From the NCBI RefSeq assembly GCF_019052655.1, contig NZ_JAHQVB010000052.1:1-15793 (forward strand): a DNA stretch of 15,793 bases, in the 5' to 3' direction. Position numbers and translations under genes: made by a program. Below the pieces are notes generated by a model. That model saw nothing but the letters and a program-made list of their open reading frames with translations, searched no databases and was not told the DNA's origin. The stretch is from Holdemanella porci. Its GTDB lineage: Bacteria; Bacillota_I; Bacilli_A; Erysipelotrichales; Erysipelotrichaceae. Of this stretch, positions 6,697-12,282 are shown one piece after another (within the stretch, counting starts at the first letter, position 1; each line of letters begins with the position of its first letter).

Positions 6697-6720
6697 GCGG
6701 TCGGTGTATCGCTTTTTTTT
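6697..6720 (+). terminator. Weak hairpin with a T8 run
   Basis: GCGGT (6697-6701) and ATCGC (6708-6712) form a 5-bp stem with one G-U pair, followed by eight T. It has terminator form on the plus strand, but nothing in the plus direction clearly ends here. It may only block antisense transcription or be chance. Confidence 0.3.
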
Positions 6721-6750
6721 GATTCGCGAAATTTACAAGCTCTTTTATGG

Positions 6751-6791
6751 CAAAAAAGTTTGGAAGAAGGAACGAAGAAATAACTTTTTTG
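6751..6791. repeat. Inverted repeat upstream of the MerR remnant
   Basis: CAAAAAAGTT (6751-6760) and AACTTTTTTG (6782-6791) are perfectly complementary across a 21-base gap. No U run follows on the plus strand. The function is unknown; an operator or a stabilising stem is possible. Confidence 0.35.
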
Positions 6792-6794
6792 GCT

Positions 6795-6824
6795 TGCGTT
6801 GTTCTAAGAACAAGGCTGTAAATT
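6795..6824 (+). promoter_or_regulatory. MerR-style promoter with a palindromic operator in the spacer
   Basis: TTGCGT (6795-6800) and TAAATT (6819-6824) are separated by 18 bp. The perfect 15-bp palindrome TTGTTCTAAGAACAA (6799-6813) lies mostly in that spacer. MerR-family promoters are known for long spacers that hold the dyad operator, so this looks like the autoregulated promoter of the adjacent regulator. The -10 match is only moderate. Confidence 0.5.
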
Positions 6825-6843
6825 GAAAAAGGAGTATTGTGCA

Positions 6844-7185
6844 ATGAAGTATAAGGTGAAGTGAATCGAAGAACATATGGGAATCACAAGAAATATGATT
6901 CGTAGATATGAAAAGAAGGGAGTGATTTCAAAGAATGAAGAAGGGTTGAGATAATTATGGGATATAAGAATGTTGGCGAGTTTAGGGTTTAGTTTGGATG
7001 AAGTTAAAGAAATTTTGAGTGAGGAAAATTTAAAGGAACTGAGCCAAAGAAAGTTGGGCGAGTTGGATAAGAAATGTGAGGATTTACAAAGCGAAAAAAA
7101 TTTATTGAATATAGTTCAGATAATTGGAGAGTTACCTTGTTGTTTAGAAGATGTAATAGATGAGTTTGGAAAGAAGAGTGAATAA
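6844..7185 (+). pseudogene. MerR-family regulator broken by two in-frame stops
   Basis: ATG 6844 follows a good ribosome site (GGAG 6831-6834). The frame reads MKYKVK, TGA (6862-6864), then IEEHMGITRNMIRRYEKKGVI, then TAA (6952-6954), then LWDIRMLASLGFSLDEVKEIL and on to TAA 7183-7185. The order of winged-helix start, ITRNMIRRYEKKG recognition helix, ASLGFSLDEVKEIL and a final charged coil is typical of MerR proteins. The total of 113 codons is about normal. The first stop is probably a TGG to TGA change, because Trp fits before IEEH. The region from Met 6970 could still make a 71-residue coil without a DNA-binding helix. The promoter, palindrome and ribosome site look intact, so the loss may be recent. 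Confidence 0.8.
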
Positions 7186-7187
7186 TA

Positions 7188-7809
7188 ATGAAAAAGTTAG
7201 TGTGTTTAGGATTGTGTTTGATTCTTAGAGGTTGTACAAGTACACCTGTTGACAAAAATGATGCAGAACGAAAAGTGAATGTAATTGAGGTATCTGCTTC
7301 TACGATAGATAAAATAGAGGAAATGGCAATCAAGGATGTTGAGGCCACAAAGACAAAGTTAGAGAGTGAAAGGGATGCTTTGAGTGAAAAAATAACGGAT
7401 TTTGATGTATATACGAAAAAAGTAGATAAGGTAAAATCGTATTATGATGATGCTTTAAAACAGACAGAGTTGTTGTCCATTCGATTGAGGAAATATGCTT
7501 ATAAGTATGCTGAATTGATTATGAATGAGGATGTATCATATAAAGTGAAATACAAAGATTTGAGCGGAATCTATGAATATATATGAAGATGCGGGTAAGG
7601 ATATGTATGATATCTATTATGATGGAATTATTAAAGATGCATATGATACGGAAGATTACGATGTGTGGAGTGATGCAAGTTCGGATATTTATGAATTCCA
7701 ATCGGATTTGAGAAGTGAAGTATATGATCATGATGATGAAAGAGTGCAGAAGAAGATGGATAAGTTTAAAAAATCAATTCTTCGTATGAAGGAGGGTGTG
7801 AATGATTAG
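7188..7809 (+). pseudogene. Lipoprotein-like secreted protein, frameshifted
   Basis: I do not recognise the family. The first part (7188-7586, 132 residues) begins MKKLVCLGLCLILRGCTS, a lipoprotein signal peptide with Cys at 16. The -2 residue of the lipobox is Arg, which is unusual. A Lys/Glu-rich, probably helical region follows, up to a TGA at 7584-7586. The reading continues without a gap in the +1 frame from about 7573 to TAG 7809 as YEDAGKDMYDIYYDGIIKDA, an acidic Tyr-rich segment. The switch is at an AT repeat (GAATATATATGAA); adding back one AT unit would give SGIYEYIYEDAGK in one frame. The joined protein would be about 208 residues. It sits 2 bases after the MerR remnant and probably shared its promoter. 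Two separate short genes is the less likely reading. Confidence 0.55.
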
Positions 7810-7819
7810 AAAGAATTAA
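7802..7819 (+). other. Five-codon ORF with a near-perfect ribosome site
   Basis: AAGGAGGG (7789-7796) and a 5-base gap lead to ATG 7802, which reads MIRKN and stops at TAA 7817-7819. It overlaps the end of the lipoprotein-like frame. It may be the stump of a deleted third gene of the cassette. Chance is possible, because the AAGGAGGG also encodes MKEGV of the gene above. Confidence 0.3.
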
Positions 7820-7839
7820 TGATTTTCTCTAATTTTTTT
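7805..7839 (+). terminator. Terminator after the decayed cassette
   Basis: ATTAGA (7805-7810) pairs with TCTAAT (7828-7833), followed by TTTTTT to 7839. The stem is A-T rich and has a long loop, so it is a weak terminator. It separates the cassette from the rplK promoter. Confidence 0.5.
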
Positions 7840-7848
7840 AAAATGGTC

Positions 7849-7877
7849 TTGCATCACAGATTATAGTGGTGTATAGT
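7849..7877 (+). promoter_or_regulatory. Promoter of rplK-rplA
   Basis: TTGCAT (7849-7854), a 17-bp spacer and TATAGT (7872-7877) form a good housekeeping promoter. Transcription would start near 7884, leaving a leader of about 69 bases. No nusG or secE gene lies upstream, so the operon starts here. Confidence 0.75.
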
Positions 7878-7885
7878 AAAAAGGC

Positions 7886-7926
7886 ATGCGTGGGAGAATG
7901 CGTAACTGTTCGTATTACCACAGCAT
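7886..7926 (+). promoter_or_regulatory. Structured leader of rplK-rplA, candidate L1 autoregulatory site
   Basis: The lower stem ATGCGTGG (7886-7893) pairs with CCAC (7918-7921) and GCAT (7923-7926), with A7922 bulged. The upper stem AATGCG (7897-7902) pairs with CGTATT (7911-7916). Between them is an asymmetric loop, GAG on one side and A on the other. A GTGGGAG ... TTACCAC arrangement just before rplK is, from memory, recurrent in Bacillota. L1 is known to repress this operon in several bacteria by binding an rRNA-like mRNA site. That this hairpin is the site is inference. Confidence 0.55.
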
Positions 7927-7952
7927 AGGACAAAATATAGGAGGAACGTCTT

Positions 7953-8372
7953 ATGAGCAAGAAAAAAGTTACAAAAGTTTGTAAGTTGCAGTTCCAAGCT
8001 GGTGGAGCTAAACCAGGTCCAGCATTAGCAAGTGCTGGTATCAACATGCCTCAGTTCTGTACAGCTTTCAATGATGCAACAAAAGATCGTAAAGGTGATA
8101 TTGTTCCGGTTGTCATTACTGCTTATGAAGATAAGAGTTTTGATTTCGTATTGAAAACAACACCTGCTGCTAACTTGTTGAAAAAAGCAGCAAACGTACA
8201 AAAAGCAAGTGGAGATCAAAAAGTAGTTGCTGGTACAATTACAGTTGACCAATTAAAAGAAATTGCTGAGTACAAAATGCCAGACTTGAATGCCAATGAT
8301 GTAGAAGCTGCAATGCGTATTGTTGCTGGTACTGCACGTAACATGGGTATCAAGGTTGAAGGATTTGAATAG
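7953..8372 (+). CDS. rplK: 50S ribosomal protein L11
   Basis: 139 residues, about full length. L11 binds helices 43-44 of 23S rRNA at the base of the stalk and takes part in factor GTPase activation. The N-terminal [20 protein letters not shown] with the proline pair PGP is the classic linker region and the target area for thiostrepton. The C-terminal RNA-binding domain includes [20 protein letters not shown] and [13 protein letters not shown] (7940-7944) sits 8 bases before ATG. The stop TAG (8370-8372) is part of the rplA ribosome site TAGGAGG, so translation is probably coupled. Confidence 0.98.
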   Translation: MSKKKVTKVCKLQFQAGGAKPGPALASAGINMPQFCTAFNDATKDRKGDIVPVVITAYEDKSFDFVLKTTPAANLLKKAANVQKASGDQKVVAGTITVDQLKEIAEYKMPDLNANDVEAAMRIVAGTARNMGIKVEGFE

Positions 8373-8386
8373 GAGGAACATCAATA

Positions 8387-9073
8387 ATGGCAAAAGTAAG
8401 TAAGAGATATGCTGAAGCAGCTAAATTGGTTGATCGTTCAAAGACTTATTCAATTGAAGAAGCTGTTAAATTAGCTAAAGAAACTAGTAAAACAAAATTC
8501 GACGCAAGTGTTGAAGTAAGTTTCCGTTTAAACGTAGACCCTCGTCACGCTGATCAACAAATTCGTGGGGCAATGGTATTACCTAATGGAACTGGTAAAA
8601 CACAACGCGTTTGTGTAGTTGCACAAGGTGAAAAAGAAAAAGAAGCTCAGGCTGCTGGTGCTGATTTCGTTGGTGGTGCAGATATTATCGAAAAAATCTC
8701 TAAAGGTTGGTTCGATTTTGACGTATTAGTAGCTACTCCAGATATGATGGGTCAATTAGGACGTTTAGGACGTGTTTTAGGTCCTAAAGGATTAATGCCA
8801 AACCCTAAGACTGGTACAGTAACAATGGATGTTGCTAAGGCTATTGATGAAATTAAAAAAGGTAAAGTTACTTACCGTGTAGACAAAGAAGGAAACATCA
8901 ACTTAGCTATCGGTAAAACAAGTTTTACTGATGAAGCTTTAGTTGAAAACTTCAATGCAATCTTCAACACAATTGCTAAGGCTCGTCCTGCAACTGTAAA
9001 AGGTGCATACATGAAAAACTTAGTTGTTTCAACAACAATGGGTCCTGGAATCCACGTTGAAATCGTTAAGTAA
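8387..9073 (+). CDS. rplA: 50S ribosomal protein L1
   Basis: 228 residues, the usual length. L1 forms the mobile L1 stalk at the E site and in many bacteria represses its own operon by binding the mRNA. The N-terminal [11 protein letters not shown], the [13 protein letters not shown] segment, [19 protein letters not shown] and the C-terminal [11 protein letters not shown] are all signature stretches. It lies 14 bases after rplK with an ideal ribosome site. Its stop at 9071-9073 directly abuts the -35 box of the next promoter at 9074. Confidence 0.98.
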   Translation: MAKVSKRYAEAAKLVDRSKTYSIEEAVKLAKETSKTKFDASVEVSFRLNVDPRHADQQIRGAMVLPNGTGKTQRVCVVAQGEKEKEAQAAGADFVGGADIIEKISKGWFDFDVLVATPDMMGQLGRLGRVLGPKGLMPNPKTGTVTMDVAKAIDEIKKGKVTYRVDKEGNINLAIGKTSFTDEALVENFNAIFNTIAKARPATVKGAYMKNLVVSTTMGPGIHVEIVK

Positions 9074-9102
9074 TTGACAAATCTAGTAAAATAAATTAAA
9101 CT
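9074..9102 (+). promoter_or_regulatory. Promoter of rplJ-rplL
   Basis: A perfect TTGACA (9074-9079) starts right after the rplA stop codon. A 17-bp spacer leads to TAAACT (9097-9102). Start is expected near 9109, giving a leader of about 147 bases that contains the L10 switch. Confidence 0.7.
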
Positions 9103-9108
9103 ACAGAT

Positions 9109-9217
9109 TGTTATCAATATTCCAAAGACAGTAACGGCGTATGCTTAATAATGTTACCGAGGGTATGATGCATTGACTTTGCACAATTAGCCCGTCTTTG
9201 ATGCGGGCTTTTCTTTT
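9109..9217 (+). promoter_or_regulatory. L10 leader (ribosomal stalk autoregulatory RNA) with attenuator
   Basis: The conserved core CCAAAGACAGTAAC (9122-9135) and TTACCGAGG (9154-9162) match the Rfam L10_leader type as I remember it. GTAAC (9131-9135) pairs with GTTAC (9153-9157) around ATGCTTAATA. CAAAGAC (9123-9129) can pair with GTCTTTG (9194-9200) in the terminator loop, or its first five bases with CTTTG (9177-9181). This would make a two-state attenuator. In B. subtilis the L10(L12)4 complex binds such a leader and reduces its own synthesis. Confidence 0.88.
9189..9217 (+). terminator. Attenuator terminator of the L10 leader
   Basis: AGCCCG (9189-9194) and CGGGCT (9204-9209) form a G-C rich stem, followed by TTTCTTTT. 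It lies 39 bases before the rplJ start, so it must be read through for L10 and L12 to be made. Confidence 0.85.
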
Positions 9218-9255
9218 GAATATTGTTACAATAGATGAAAGAAGAGGTGGATCGA

Positions 9256-9795
9256 ATGAACAAAGACATCCTTGCACAAAAGGAAGCTGATGTTATCGCC
9301 TTATCTGAAAAAATGGAAGCTGCTAGTAGTGTTGTATTAGTAGAATACCGTGGATTATCAGTAAAGGAAGTAACAGAACTTCGTCGTGCTTTGCGTGAAG
9401 AAGACGTTGAATTCAAAGTTTACCGTAACGCAATTGCTCGTCGTGCAGCTGAAAAATTAGGTCACGAAGATTTCGCAAAAACTTTAGTTGGACCTAACGC
9501 ATTGGCATTTGGTAAAGATCCAGTTGCTCCTGCTCGTGTATTAGCTAAATTTGCTAAAAAACATGAAGCATTGGTATTAAAAACTGGTATCGTGGATGGA
9601 GCTATGGTAGATGAAGCTACTATCCAAAAATTGTCTGCATTACCTAATAAAGAAGGTATGTTGGCTAAATTCGCATCTTGCTTAAATGCTCCAGTTATCA
9701 AATTTGCTATGACTGTTAAAGCATTGGCAGAAGCTAAAGAAAACGGATCTGTAAAAACAGAAGAAGCACCAGCTACTGAAGAAGCTGCTGCGTAA
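9256..9795 (+). CDS. rplJ: 50S ribosomal protein L10
   Basis: 179 residues, slightly longer than the usual 165-175 because of an Ala/Glu-rich tail (TEEAPATEEAAA). L10 anchors the L7/L12 dimers to the ribosome. Signatures are VLVEYRGLSVKEVTELRRAL, the FKVYRNAIARRA segment and GPNALAFG. I chose ATG 9256 because GAGGTGG lies at 9244-9250 and MNKDILAQKEADV is the normal N-terminus. An extension from 9235 would translate the ribosome site. It is followed after 22 bases by rplL. Confidence 0.97.
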   Translation: MNKDILAQKEADVIALSEKMEAASSVVLVEYRGLSVKEVTELRRALREEDVEFKVYRNAIARRAAEKLGHEDFAKTLVGPNALAFGKDPVAPARVLAKFAKKHEALVLKTGIVDGAMVDEATIQKLSALPNKEGMLAKFASCLNAPVIKFAMTVKALAEAKENGSVKTEEAPATEEAAA

Positions 9796-9817
9796 TTAAT
9801 TATAGGAGGAAAATAAA

Positions 9818-10186
9818 ATGGCTAAATTAACTCAAGAAGAAATTCTTTCTTATTTAGAAGAAGCAACAATTTTAGAATTAAACGACTTAGTAAGTGCAAT
9901 CGAAGAAAAATTTGGTGTAGTAGCAGCTGCTGCTGTTGCTGCTCCAGCTGCTGCTGCTGAAGAAGCTGCAGGACCTAGCGAAGTAACTGTTACATTGGCT
10001 GATGTTGGTGCAACAAAAGTTGCTGTAATCAAAGCCGTACGTGAAATCACTGGTTTAGGATTAGTTGATGCTAAGAAATTAGTAGATGGTGTTCCAGCTG
10101 CTATTAAAGAAAATGTATCTCCAGAAGAAGCAGAATCAATTAAAGAAAAATTAGTTGCTGCTGGAGCTACTGTAGAAATTAAGTAA
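9818..10186 (+). CDS. rplL: 50S ribosomal protein L7/L12
   Basis: 122 residues, the usual size. This acidic protein forms the flexible stalk that recruits EF-Tu and EF-G. The N-terminal dimerisation helices (about 1-32) are followed by an Ala-rich hinge (about 35-53) and the globular domain with [20 protein letters not shown], the conserved factor-contact surface. The start follows AGGAGG (9805-9810). It ends the first ribosomal block and is followed by a strong terminator, not by rpoB. Confidence 0.98.
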
Positions 10187-10206
10187 TTTAAGCTTAATTT
10201 GTTATT

Positions 10207-10238
10207 AAAGCCTTTGTCTTTAGATAAAGGCTTTTTTT
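10207..10238 (+). terminator. Terminator of rplJ-rplL
   Basis: AAAGCCTTT (10207-10215) and AAAGGCTTT (10226-10234) form a 9-bp stem. The T run extends to 10238 and continues after one C. It is 21 bases after the rplL stop, so the operon ends here. Confidence 0.9.
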
Positions 10239-10284
10239 CTTTTTGTTTAATGAGTATGTACTTAAATGATGCTATTATGATACT

Positions 10285-10320
10285 AAAAAAGACATCATTC
10301 TAATTACGATAATGCCTTTT
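10285..10320 (-). terminator. Terminator of the HAD phosphatase gene
   Basis: On the minus strand, GGCAT (10316-10312) pairs with ATGTC (10295-10291) through one G-U pair, flanked by AAAA and followed by TTTTTT (10290-10285). It is 8 bases after the stop codon. Because of the wobble pair it is better on the minus than the plus strand. Confidence 0.6.
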
Positions 10321-10328
10321 ATATATGT

Positions 10329-11132
10329 TTATTCGTCTTTTAATATTTTTGTGACTGCGTTATAGATTCCGTTATCGTATGTAGATGTTGTGGTAAAATT
10401 AGCATAGCTTTTTACAAAGTCACTCGCATTTCCCATCGCAACACCAATATCTGCTTTTTTTAACATATGGATATCATTTGTGCTATCTCCAAAACAGATG
10501 GTATCTTTCCATGAGAATCCTGTTTTTTCAAGAATCATTTCAATGCCTTTTGATTTATCATTATCAGCATTGAAGATATCGAAGCAGAATCCATCGGTTT
10601 TAACGTTAATTAAATCGTTTCTTAGGCTTGGATGAGCTTCCATAAATTGGTCAACTAATTTTTTATCTTTAGTAAGAACTACGGCATTAAAGGCTTTGTG
10701 TCTTAAATGATAGGACTGACTAGGGTCGTAGAATAGTGAATCTAGTACGTTGCAGTATTTACAAAAGTAATACATTGGGTAAAAGTTGTTGTAAATGTAT
10801 GTGGCATCTCCAAAGTGAAACATTAGACCTGTTTCATGTTTTTTGCTGAAATTGACTAAGTCATTCACATTATCTTGTAAGATTGGATAGCTTCCGATTT
10901 CTTGAAAATCTTTGTCTAGAATGTAGCTTCCGTTAATCAATACATAATAATCAAATTGAACGCGTTGTAATATAAGTTTCATTTGATTTAAGGGACGGCC
11001 AGTTGCCGCACAGACAATATATCCTTTATCTTTTAGTGTCTGTATAGCGTCTAATGCGCTTTCTTGAATAACGTCATTTTCGGTTTGGTAAAGTGTTCCG
11101 TCCATGTCGAAAAATACAATTTTGTGTTTCAT
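10329..11132 (-). CDS. Cof-type HAD-superfamily phosphatase
   Basis: A 267-residue cytosolic phosphatase of HAD subfamily IIB (Cof/YidA type), which dephosphorylates small sugar or nucleotide phosphates. Motif I is FFDMDGTLY with the nucleophile D9 and acid D11. Motif II is CAATGRP with T44. The cap domain lies between roughly residues 80 and 185. Motif III is K195 (DKSKGIEM) and motif IV is CFGDSTNDIHM with D216 and D220. I chose ATG 11132 because AGAGG (11144-11140) sits 7 bases upstream. ATG 11138 is too close to that site and the longer frame to 11210 includes the promoter. The gene points against both ribosomal blocks, where rpoB-rpoC is common in relatives. Confidence 0.92.
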   Translation of the reverse strand: MKHKIVFFDMDGTLYQTENDVIQESALDAIQTLKDKGYIVCAATGRPLNQMKLILQRVQFDYYVLINGSYILDKDFQEIGSYPILQDNVNDLVNFSKKHETGLMFHFGDATYIYNNFYPMYYFCKYCNVLDSLFYDPSQSYHLRHKAFNAVVLTKDKKLVDQFMEAHPSLRNDLINVKTDGFCFDIFNADNDKSKGIEMILEKTGFSWKDTICFGDSTNDIHMLKKADIGVAMGNASDFVKSYANFTTTSTYDNGIYNAVTKILKDE

Positions 11133-11156
11133 AAACATACCTCTATTCTTGTCTAT

Positions 11157-11185
11157 ATTATACTTTAATGAATGGAGAATGCGTA
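11157..11185 (-). promoter_or_regulatory. Promoter of the HAD gene
   Basis: A perfect TATAAT lies at 11162-11157 on the minus strand. The -35 region (TACGCA, 11185-11180, 17-bp spacer) is weak. It gives a short leader of about 18 bases and is divergent to the rpsL promoter. Confidence 0.5.
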
Positions 11186-11217
11186 AAAAATTTTTATAAA
11201 AAATCAACAAAAAAGAA

Positions 11218-11246
11218 TTGACAAATCATGCCGAATACTGTATCTT
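11218..11246 (+). promoter_or_regulatory. Promoter of the str operon (rpsL-rpsG-fusA-tuf)
   Basis: A perfect TTGACA (11218-11223), a 17-bp spacer and TATCTT (11241-11246). The upstream A-T rich stretch (11186-11217) could act as an UP element, as expected for a growth-rate-controlled operon. Start would be near 11252, giving a leader of about 100 bases. Confidence 0.75.
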
Positions 11247-11262
11247 AGTATTGCATGCGAAA

Positions 11263-11310
11263 ATAGGTTCTGAAAAGAGCCTATATTTAATGGATGGGCA
11301 AGACCCACCC
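11263..11310 (+). promoter_or_regulatory. Structured leader of the str operon
   Basis: Two hairpins lie between promoter and rpsL. The first is ATAGGTTCT (11263-11271) with AGAGCCTAT (11276-11284), 9 bp with one G-U pair, closed by a GAAA tetraloop. The second is GG-A-TGGG (11292-11298) with CCCACC (11304-11309), with A11294 bulged. Neither has a T run, so they are not terminators. A protein-binding or translational control site for S7 or S12 is possible but unproven. Confidence 0.5.
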
Positions 11311-11354
11311 GGCTTCGTTTGCTTGGAAATTGAAAATTTTGAAAGGAGGATCTT

Positions 11355-11768
11355 ATGCCTACAATCAACCAGTTGATTCGTAAAGGTCGTAAGGCCAGTC
11401 AAAACGTTTCAAAGTCTCCAGCTTTGAACCGTGGTTACAACTCATTGCAGTCTAAACCAACAAACCAATCAAGTCCACAAAAACGTGGAGTTTGTACTCG
11501 TGTTGGTACTATGACACCTAAGAAACCAAACTCAGCACTTCGTAAATATGCGCGTGTTCGTTTAAGTAATGGTATGGAAGTTACAGCTTACATTCCAGGT
11601 ATCGGACACAACTTACAGGAACACAGTGTTGTATTGATTCGTGGTGGACGTGTTAAAGACTTACCAGGTGTTCGTTACCACATCGTTCGTGGAACTTTGG
11701 ACTGTGCTGGTGTAAATGACCGTAAACAATCTCGTTCATTATACGGAACAAAAAGACCTAAGAAATAG
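11355..11768 (+). CDS. rpsL: 30S ribosomal protein S12
   Basis: 137 residues, full length. S12 lies at the decoding centre and contributes to fidelity. The motif [21 protein letters not shown] contains K56 and K57, the position of classic streptomycin-resistance changes, here in the sensitive form. The second loop, [13 protein letters not shown], has K101 and D102; the Asp is the residue that is methylthiolated in E. coli. A strong AAAGGAGG (11342-11349) precedes the start. It is first in the str operon. Confidence 0.98.
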   Translation: MPTINQLIRKGRKASQNVSKSPALNRGYNSLQSKPTNQSSPQKRGVCTRVGTMTPKKPNSALRKYARVRLSNGMEVTAYIPGIGHNLQEHSVVLIRGGRVKDLPGVRYHIVRGTLDCAGVNDRKQSRSLYGTKRPKK

Positions 11769-11793
11769 ATCAATCGTGAAAGGAGGAAATTAG

Positions 11794-12264
11794 ATGCCTA
11801 GAAAAGGACACATTGCGAAACGTGACGTACTAGTCGACCCAATTTATAACTCTAAGTTGGTTACTCGTTTGATCAACAAAATCATGATTGATGGTAAAAA
11901 AGGGGTTGCACAAACAATTTTGTACAACGCGTTTGAAATCGTAGAAGTAAAAACAGGAAAAGCACCAATGGAGGTTTTCGAACAAGCTTTAGAAAACGTT
12001 ATGCCTCAATTGGAATTGAAAGTTAGACGTGTAGGTGGAGCCAACTACCAAGTACCAGTTGAAGTAAGCGACGAACGTCGTTTGACTTTAGGACTTCGTT
12101 GGATCGTAAACTACGCACGTTTACGTAACGAAAAAACAATGGAACAGAGATTAGCAGCTGAAATTATCGATGCTTCTAATGGAACTGGTGCCAGTGTTAA
12201 AAAACGTGAAGACACTCACAAAATGGCAGAAGCTAACAAGGCTTATGCTCACTACCGTTGGTAA
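11794..12264 (+). CDS. rpsG: 30S ribosomal protein S7
   Basis: 156 residues, the usual length. S7 starts assembly of the 30S head and lines the E site. Signatures are [20 protein letters not shown], the basic helix region [15 protein letters not shown] and [10 protein letters not shown]. The gap to rpsL is only 25 bases and holds the ribosome site AAAGGAGG, too little for the large S12-S7 regulatory structure known in E. coli, so any S7 feedback would have to act elsewhere. Confidence 0.98.
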   Translation: MPRKGHIAKRDVLVDPIYNSKLVTRLINKIMIDGKKGVAQTILYNAFEIVEVKTGKAPMEVFEQALENVMPQLELKVRRVGGANYQVPVEVSDERRLTLGLRWIVNYARLRNEKTMEQRLAAEIIDASNGTGASVKKREDTHKMAEANKAYAHYRW

Positions 12265-12282
12265 GAGAAGGAGTAAAGAAAT

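Noticed and set aside
6862..6954. TGA read as Trp or other recoding in the MerR frame
   Set aside because: A TAA also breaks the same frame. The intact genes end at TAA or TAG, which alone does not exclude recoding, but decay explains both stops.
8025..8252. Antisense frames within ribosomal protein genes
   Set aside because: They are shadows produced by codon bias in rplK, rplA, rplJ, rplL, fusA and tuf.
9235..9255. Longer L10 start at ATG 9235
   Set aside because: It would translate the GAGGTGG ribosome site. MNKDILAQKEADV is the normal L10 N-terminus.
9940..9965. GCTGCT repeat in rplL as a possible slippage repeat
   Set aside because: It encodes the normal Ala-rich hinge of L7/L12, and the frame is intact.
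11133..11210. Longer HAD phosphatase frame
   Set aside because: The extension covers the TATAAT promoter and AGAGG ribosome site. The catalytic motif DMDGT is normally within the first 15 residues.
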